From Coemansia sp. RSA 922 (taxonomy: Eukaryota; Kickxellomycota; Kickxellomycetes; Kickxellales; Kickxellaceae), in the NCBI GenBank assembly GCA_027577415.1, contig JANBQS010000288.1, positions 1 through 22,585 of the forward strand: a stretch of 22,585 nt of DNA. Reading direction: 5' to 3'. The notes under the pieces are model-generated. The model had not been told where the DNA came from and did not search any database. It was given only the letters and a program-made list of their open reading frames with translations. The position numbers and the translations under genes were made by a program. Of the stretch, positions 16,929 through 22,585 are shown piece by piece. Numbering within the stretch: position 1 is the first letter of the stretch; each line of letters opens with the position of its first letter.

Positions 16929-17876
16929 TCAGAGAAAGTACTGCCCGCCGACGCCACCACCCATGGATCCCGGTATCCGCGGCGGCACTGTTCGCTCCTT
17001 ATCAGGCACAGCCTGGAAGATCTGGAACGAGTCATCAGTGATATCCAAGTCCTCTTCGATACGCAGGATGCTGGCTACATTGCCACAGCGATAGCAGTAG
17101 TTTGGCGCACTCCATACCGTGACCAAGTTGCGCTCCGGGAACATGAACTTGTATCCCTCTTGCACAAGCTGATGTGCGCGCGCCAGCAGCGTCAGACCAT
17201 TGACGTGGTTAAACTCGTCAGTGACGCGTGCGCCAAACAGCCACCCGGCGCCACGCGGACTGACTGCCCAGCTATCAATGTCCTCGGGATCCGACCACAT
17301 CAGATCGCAGAACGGACCTTCGTGCGGAATCTCTTGGCACCGCTGGATCGTGCGCATCTGGTCCAGCGTACGCAAGTCTGGCGACAGTCCACCGTGTACG
17401 CACAAGACGCGGCCATCGACAATCGCGGCTAGCGTCAGATAGTCAAATACTTGGCAGCAGTACTTCCACACATTGGCGTTGCCGTACTTCATGTGGCACT
17501 CGTCGTAGAACCCGTACACCTGCGTGATCTGCCGGCTCTCGTGGTTGCCACGCAACAGGGTGATCTTGTCCGGCCACCGCGCCTTTAAGCACATAAGGAG
17601 CGTGAATGTCTCCAAGCTGTAGTACCCGCGATCGACAAAGTCTCCCATGAATATGTAGTTGGTCTCGGGCGGCTCGCCGCCTACGCGTAGCAGCTTCATG
17701 ACATCGTAGAACTGTCCGTGGATATCGCCGCACACTGTCACCGGTGAATGTACTGGCTGTACGTTGGACTCTTCCATTAGCAGCTCTTTGACGCGCTCGC
17801 ACAGCTTCTTCACATCGGATTCAGACAGGCAGTCGCATTTGCGTACCGTCTCCAGCCATTCCTCAGGTCCAGCCAT
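16929..17876 (-). CDS. SIT4: Protein phosphatase 6 catalytic subunit (Sit4)
   Basis: A 315-residue PPP-family phosphatase, single exon. The N-terminus [14 protein letters not shown] is closest to yeast Sit4, and segments such as [21 protein letters not shown] and FQAVPDKE match Sit4/PP6 better than PP2A or PP4. Metal and catalytic motifs are intact: GDIHG (50-54), GDFVDRG (78-84), GNHE (110-113), H161, H235 in ARAHQLV and the [11 protein letters not shown] loop (256-266). The C-terminus ends YFL, the leucine carboxymethylation tail, after a glycine-rich insert (SMGGGVGG) not typical of the family. Sit4/PP6 with SAP subunits acts in TORC1 signalling, G1/S control and ER-Golgi traffic. The start at 17876 was chosen because the open frame continues 18 codons upstream into leader-like sequence. 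Divergent from GH47. Confidence 0.92.
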   Translation of the reverse strand: MAGPEEWLETVRKCDCLSESDVKKLCERVKELLMEESNVQPVHSPVTVCGDIHGQFYDVMKLLRVGGEPPETNYIFMGDFVDRGYYSLETFTLLMCLKARWPDKITLLRGNHESRQITQVYGFYDECHMKYGNANVWKYCCQVFDYLTLAAIVDGRVLCVHGGLSPDLRTLDQMRTIQRCQEIPHEGPFCDLMWSDPEDIDSWAVSPRGAGWLFGARVTDEFNHVNGLTLLARAHQLVQEGYKFMFPERNLVTVWSAPNYCYRCGNVASILRIEEDLDITDDSFQIFQAVPDKERTVPPRIPGSMGGGVGGQYFL

Positions 17877-18191
17877 ATCTATTGTGTACTTTTTGTGTTT
17901 GTTTGGTTGCTGTCGGAATGGGAGATGCAAGCAGTTGTGTCAGAATATTACGCGTACAAGATTGACAAGTATAAATTGAGAGAGGAAGAAAAAGAATATC
18001 TGAACTAACCGAAATGTCAATGCTACGAGCGACTACCCAGTTCGAGACCAACAATGCAGCTCGCCAAATTGCCTGGTTCGAGCCGAATGCCCAAGTAGTC
18101 GTCACTTGGCAGGCCTAACCTGCTAGCACCTTGCCACTCTCTCCAACACTTTACGACTTTTCTATCACGTTTGAAATCTACTACGTCGAAG
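17877..18191. other. Divergent promoter region, Sit4 / GH47 mannosidase
   Basis: A 315-bp stretch between two ATG codons. On the + strand a TATAAAT at 17970-17976 lies about 220 bp before the mannosidase start. The minus-strand side contains CAACCAAACAAACACAAAAAG just before the Sit4 ATG. The + strand frame is open from a TTG at 18171, but the first ATG is at 18192. No gene is seen here. Confidence 0.45.
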
Positions 18192-19994
18192 ATGCGAGAA
18201 ATGCACTTCTGGAGAAGGCTAATAGGGCGAGGGCGAGGACGGAGACAGGCCGTGCTTGCCGTCTTTCTCGTCGCCGCCATACTCTTCCTTGGCCGGCATA
18301 CCGTGCGTCGCCAGTCAGTATCCGAGGCAGAGTCCTGGCTAAGAGACGCCGACCGTATTCCCAAGGACGAATACAACAAGTTACTTTTAGAGCGCGCAGA
18401 TCGAAAGTCCGCCTGGCCGAACTACGCCGGATCCAAGTGGCGTGCGACGTCTGAACAGCAACGCGAGCTGAACCAAGTAGTAAAGGCTGCACTGCTACGG
18501 CGGAGCAAGCGAGCTGCGCCCGACAACGAACTTCTCTGGGCTCAGCGGCGCCTTCAGGTCAAGGCCGCCACAAAGCATGCTTGGGACGCGTACGCCCGCG
18601 ATGCCTTTGGCAGCGACGAGTACCACCCGCTATCACACCGCGGCGAGAATATGACACAGGCCGGAGTGGGATACTTTATTGCTGACGTACTGGATACGTT
18701 GATATTGACGGGCTTGACTGACGAGTATAAACGAGGCAGAGACTATCTGGCGTCGTCACTCACCTTTGACCAGCCTGGTGCTGTGTCGCTGTTTGAAACC
18801 ACTATCCGAGTGCTAGGCGGCCTGCTATCTGCGTATCATTGGTCTGGGGAGACTGACGCTAAGCTTTTGCAATTGGCCGACGAGCTGGGCAGCCGCCTGG
18901 CCTGGTCGTTTGACACTGAGACGGGCATTCCGCCAGAGACCGCACAACTGCGACCCAGCGGCAAGCCGCATGCCTTTTTGAGCAGTACGGCCGAGGTGGC
19001 TACTCTTCAGCTCGAGTTCAAGTACTTGGCCAAGCTGACAGGCAAGCAGGAATACCGAAAGTACGTTGACCGCATCATGGATGTCATGTTCAAGGCGCCA
19101 AAGTACGACGGCCTGGCTCCTATCTACATGGACGCGACAAGCGGCAAATTTTCAGGTAGCGAAATCCGGCTGGGATCGCGTGGCGACAGCTACTACGAAT
19201 ACTTGCTCAAGCAATGGCTGCAAACACGTCAGTCTGAGCCAGCGTTTCATGCAGAGTACGAGGCGGCTATGGAGGGAGTCAAAAAATATCTGGTCACAGT
19301 GAGCCCGAACCAAAAGCTCACGTATGTCGGAGAGATTCAGCAAGCGACTACAGATACTCCTCACTTTAACCCAAAGATGGACCACCTCGTGTGCTTCCTG
19401 GCTGGAAACCTAGCGCTGGGCGCAACAAAGGGCCGTGCACTCTCGAACATCCCTCCTACACAGCTAAGTGCGCGCGATCGCGAGGATCTGATCCTGGCTC
19501 GCGAGCTGGCCGATACGTGTATGCACATGTACTTCGACACGAAAACCGGCCTATCTCCCGAGCTCGTGTACTTCCGACACATTGACCCTGCCACTGGCAA
19601 GGAGACTGAGTTCAATAAGGACGATCAGCTTGTACTGCCAGAGGGTGATATACTGGCGCGCAGCGGCGACAGACATAGTTTGCTGCGTCCAGAAACCGTA
19701 GAGTCGCTGTTTGTGCTCTGGAGCATCACGGGCGAGGAGAAATGGCGCGAGTACGGATGGCACATATTCACCGCTATTGAAAAGTGGGCCAAGCTTCCTG
19801 AGGGCGGCTATACCAGTCTGCGAGATATTGCAACAGCAGTACCGCCACCACGCGAAGACAAGATGGAGACGTTCTTTGTGTCAGAGACACTAAAGTACCT
19901 ATACTTGTTGTTTAGCGATCCAGGTTCTGTTCCGCTGACTCACTACGTATTCAACACGGAGGCACACCCACTTCCGCAGTTCACATGGAACTAG
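18192..19994 (+). CDS. MNS1: GH47 alpha-1,2-mannosidase (ER/Golgi class I)
   Basis: A 600-residue type II membrane protein. A short basic cytosolic N-terminus (MREMHFWRRLIGRGRGRRQ) is followed by a signal-anchor at about 20-35. The catalytic domain has the GH47 landmarks: FETTIRVLGGLL (E202, proposed acid), LGSRGDSYYEYLLKQWL (D332), LLRPETVESL (E501) and FNTEAHPLP near the end (T589, calcium site). Two cysteines, C401 in HLVCFLAG and C443 in DTCMHMY, match the essential disulphide of yeast Mns1. Family members trim terminal alpha-1,2-mannoses from N-glycans; whether this one is the ER Man9-to-Man8 enzyme or a Golgi paralogue cannot be settled, so the symbol is provisional. The start is the first ATG after the leader. 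The gene converges on the PAK gene with 196 bp between stops. Confidence 0.9.
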   Translation: MREMHFWRRLIGRGRGRRQAVLAVFLVAAILFLGRHTVRRQSVSEAESWLRDADRIPKDEYNKLLLERADRKSAWPNYAGSKWRATSEQQRELNQVVKAALLRRSKRAAPDNELLWAQRRLQVKAATKHAWDAYARDAFGSDEYHPLSHRGENMTQAGVGYFIADVLDTLILTGLTDEYKRGRDYLASSLTFDQPGAVSLFETTIRVLGGLLSAYHWSGETDAKLLQLADELGSRLAWSFDTETGIPPETAQLRPSGKPHAFLSSTAEVATLQLEFKYLAKLTGKQEYRKYVDRIMDVMFKAPKYDGLAPIYMDATSGKFSGSEIRLGSRGDSYYEYLLKQWLQTRQSEPAFHAEYEAAMEGVKKYLVTVSPNQKLTYVGEIQQATTDTPHFNPKMDHLVCFLAGNLALGATKGRALSNIPPTQLSARDREDLILARELADTCMHMYFDTKTGLSPELVYFRHIDPATGKETEFNKDDQLVLPEGDILARSGDRHSLLRPETVESLFVLWSITGEEKWREYGWHIFTAIEKWAKLPEGGYTSLRDIATAVPPPREDKMETFFVSETLKYLYLLFSDPGSVPLTHYVFNTEAHPLPQFTWN

Positions 19995-20070
19995 CCAGCC
20001 TTGATTCAATATGTTTATGACACTTTTATAGCAAATACAGGCTCAAATGTGCTGATAACGAAAGATTTAA

Positions 20071-20076
20071 AATAAA
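20071..20076 (+). terminator. Polyadenylation signal AATAAA for GH47 gene
   Basis: Exact AATAAA 77 bases after the mannosidase stop. A further A run at 20093-20101 precedes the end of the convergent PAK gene at 20191, leaving room for separate 3' ends on the two strands. Confidence 0.5.
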
Positions 20077-20190
20077 GTATTAGGAGCACCAGAAAAAAAA
20101 TACGAAAGGAAAATAGATGGTAGAGGAAATGGCTATCGCGGAGTCAAATGAGGGGGTGTTAGAGAGTAAGAGGACGTCGACTCTATCCGA

Positions 20191-22585
20191 TTACTTGCCG
20201 TTACCCAGAAGAGGCGTCAGGATGTTTATCGTCTGCGCCTTCTTTACCAAAAATTCTTGCGATAGCAGCTCCTCCATAGTCGCACGGCTCTGCACGTCAA
20301 CGCACAGGCACTCGGCCAGGAAGCCCTTGAGCTCTCTGCTCAGCGTTTCGGGGTGCTTAAGCGCGGGAGTGCCGTTGGTAGCAATCAGATACAATGCCTT
20401 GAGCGGCTCCTCGTCCAGGTACGGCGGCTCGCTCTCGATCATCTCGATCACCATGATACCCAGTGACCATACGTCGACCTTTGATCCATACGGCTTTTGC
20501 TTGACGACCTCGGGCGCCATCCAGTAAGGTGTCCCCACCATCGTTGCTCGCTTGCTGCGCTGCTCCGACAGCTTGGCACAGAATCCAAAGTCAGTGATCT
20601 TCACCTGACCGTCCTCGCCCAGCAGGACGTTGTCCGACTTGATGTCGCGGTGAATAATGTCTTGCATGTGCAAGTGGCTAAGCCCGCGGCAGACCTCGCG
20701 GCACACGGTCGCGATCTGAGCCTCGCTCAGCTTATTGTTGTCGATAACGTCGGTCAGTGCGCCGCCCTCCATGTACTCCATGACCACCCACAGGTCGGAC
20801 GAGTTGAGCAGAAACGACTCGATGTAGTTGACAATGTTCGGGTGACTCGACTCCTTCATGACCAAGATCTCGTTTACCAACAGCTCCTTGCGCGGCTGCT
20901 TTGCCAGATCCATCTGCTTGATGGCGACCAGATCGCCTGTCCGGATAGACTTTGCCATGTACACGTTGCCCGAAGCGCCCTGACCGATCTTCTTCACCTT
21001 GCTGTATAAGATCTTGGGGTCCTCGCGCGACACGATTGTCCGCATCTTTGACATGATCTGCGACTCTGTCATTGTCGACATGCGCACGTCCTTCTTGGGC
21101 TTGGGCGGGGCGCCCTGGTCAGACTTGCCCACGAGTGCGGCCAGCGCATCCTCCTTGGCTTTGGATTGCGTCTTTGTCATTTGCGCTCGACCGCCGTCGT
21201 TTGCCGGCTGCGTCTCGCTAGAGCTGGACGCGCCGTTTTGGTTTTGTCGCCACGTCGACGCGCTGTTGTTGCCAATGGGAATGGGCTGCTTGCTTTGCCC
21301 CACCATATGCGCCACCGACTGCCGCTTGGGACCGGTGCTTTTGCTGCTGCCTCCATTTAGCGTCATCGAACCGCTGCTGTTGTTGTAGTTGCTGTGCGAA
21401 CTGCTGCTGCTACCCCCGCTGCTGGTTGCCGCGTCTCTGCCTATGGACATACCGCCCATGCCATCGGTGACTTGTTTCCGAAGCTGGGCCTCCCTGATCG
21501 CCTCAGCCTTGGTCTTTGGCAGGCTCACGTTGGAGGGCGGCGCGGGTTTGGCGGGCGGCAAAGGCTTGTTTGTGGCGGGTGGCCTCTACACGTGCATATT
21601 CAAAGTAGGTGACTTTACAAGTGGCACATTTAGCAAAGGAAAGGTATGACGACATGTCCGACCGCCACCTGAGCGACCACTTTGCATTTTACAAGCGCCA
21701 CAAGGTGCAGGCGCTTACATGAACAATGTCACGTATAAAGAGTTTGTAGCACGATAATGCGAGTCTGCTTACCTGGTATACGTTTCCCATTTGGTGGTCG
21801 TGCGGCGAACTTCTAGACGATGACGTACTGGAGACAAGACCGGCCATCTTGTTGGCCGAGGCATTGACAGCAGCCTGGCCCTCGGCCGTGTTCTTTGTGT
21901 AAAACTCGAGTACGTCAAGCACAGCCTGAGGGTTCTGCGCGTAGTCCTGTTGAGTAATGTTGGATGACTGCAAAAGCTTGGCCCACTTGTCAGGCAGGCC
22001 GATAAACATTCCGCTGACTGGGTCAAAGTCCACATGCACTTGGTGGTGAAAGTTGGAGGGTGGCGAGACTCCGCTGAGTAGCGGGCATTTTTCGTATATC
22101 GAGTCGAGCCACGAGTACAAGTCGTCGTCGCTGGCGCATTGGATGTAGTAGTCGCGGTCCTTTGTTTTGATCTCGATGCAGTATGTCTTTAGTTCTGACC
22201 GGCTCACGCTGTTGACCTCCTTGAGGAAGATAAGCGCAGTGGCCTGGATAGCCTTCTACAAGCATTGGTACGAAAGACAAGAGAGGGTTAGTGTTAGGGC
22301 GAGAGTACCGATATCGGCTTCCTGTTGTGACCATTTTGTTGTTGCTGCTGCTGCATATGCGACAGTAATAGCAATTTTTGTCCTGGCAAAAAAAAACGAT
22401 AAACGCGAGATAGCAGTCGAGCGAGCTAGATATCAGCAAACAAAAAAGATGACACAGTAAGTGGCACGTACCTCGTTCTTATGAAAGGAGAGCGTGCTCT
22501 TTTTGAGAATAGCCCAGCGCCTGGACCACATCCACGATTCCTTTAGCGAAATGTAGCCATATTTGTAAATCGGGGTGGGGCCGTC
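20191..22585 (-). CDS. CLA4: Cla4-type p21-activated kinase, 5' end cut off
   Basis: Visible exons are 22585-22472 (partial), 22255-21773 and 21585-20191, giving 663 residues; the N-terminus lies off the window. Exon 1 ([15 protein letters not shown] then [13 protein letters not shown]) and exon 2 ([38 protein letters not shown]) form a PH domain. A CRIB Rho-GTPase site follows (visible residues about 101-129, [15 protein letters not shown]). A Ser/Asn-rich linker leads to the kinase domain, about 391-650: K422 in VAIK, D513 in [11 protein letters not shown] at 531-533, T547 in [12 protein letters not shown] plus CRIB plus kinase is the Cla4/Shk2 architecture, which acts under Cdc42 in septin organisation, polarity and cytokinesis; Ste20-type PAKs lack the PH domain. 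The CRIB reads HVDFD where most PAKs have HVG. The extreme C-terminus ends LLGNGK. Identification is strong; the symbol is by architecture. Confidence 0.9.
21586..21772 (-). other. Intron in PAK gene (between CRIB and linker)
   Basis: A 187-nt intron that begins GTAAGC and ends ACGTGTAG, lying between codons. Splicing joins GNVYQ to [14 protein letters not shown]. In-frame stops exist inside it, so retention would truncate the protein before the kinase domain. Confidence 0.8.
22256..22471 (-). other. Intron in PAK gene (inside PH domain)
   Basis: A 216-nt intron that begins GTACGT and ends GCTTGTAG, with CTAAC branch-like sites near 22291-22287 and 22297-22293. It lies between codons and joins SFHKNE to [10 protein letters not shown], keeping the PH domain in frame. 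Confidence 0.78.

Noticed and set aside
1..22585. tRNA, rRNA, CRISPR array, transposon terminal repeats or a prokaryotic-type defence system
   Set aside because: None was visible on either strand by eye: no B-box of tRNA genes, no regularly spaced repeats, no transposase or reverse transcriptase frame.

Overview
The window is 22.6 kb of nuclear DNA from a fungus. The evidence is the gene set (a Cla4-type PAK kinase, a Sit4/PP6 phosphatase, Wbp1/OST48, Ltv1, GH47 mannosidase and EMC1), short GT-AG introns with TACTAAC-like branch sites, and small intergenic gaps. Nine of twelve genes are intronless. A neurochondrin homologue, an S6K that carries a TOS-like motif, and the low intron number fit an early-diverging lineage such as Kickxellomycotina better than a budding yeast. 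That placement is inference. I see no rRNA, tRNA, transposon, CRISPR or viral gene.

Layout, left to right: an S6-kinase-like AGC kinase (+, 657-2192); a PQ-loop vacuolar transporter (-, 2261-3268); a roughly 1 kb gene-poor gap; a 75-residue unknown gene (+, 4309-4536); a neurochondrin-like protein in two exons (-, 4609-6312); Ltv1 (+, 6619-8316); EMC1 (-, 8360-11452); Wbp1/OST48 (+, 11739-13085); a 120-residue A+T-rich orphan (+, 13573-13935); a three-exon BAR-SH3 protein (-, 14051-16156); the Sit4/PP6 catalytic subunit (-, 16929-17876); a GH47 alpha-1,2-mannosidase (+, 18192-19994); and a Cla4-like PAK kinase that runs off the right edge (-, 20191 to beyond 22585).

The genes alternate in strand. 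Five convergent pairs have stop-to-stop gaps of only 43 to 196 bp. Three divergent pairs share intergenic regions of about 290 to 315 bp, including EMC1/Wbp1, two ER membrane-protein genes. Two themes recur. One is ER protein maturation (EMC1, Wbp1, GH47). The other is nutrient and polarity signalling (S6K, Sit4, PQ-loop transporter, Ltv1, Cla4, BAR-SH3). I do not claim that the shared neighbourhood is functional.

Most genes are conserved housekeeping or signalling genes. I did not find a convincing new multi-gene system. The points most worth a second look are the orphan gene at 13573, the TOS motif and altered catalytic loop of the S6K, the Cys/His-rich tail of the BAR-SH3 protein, the CRIB variant of the PAK kinase, and the 75-residue gene in the large gap.
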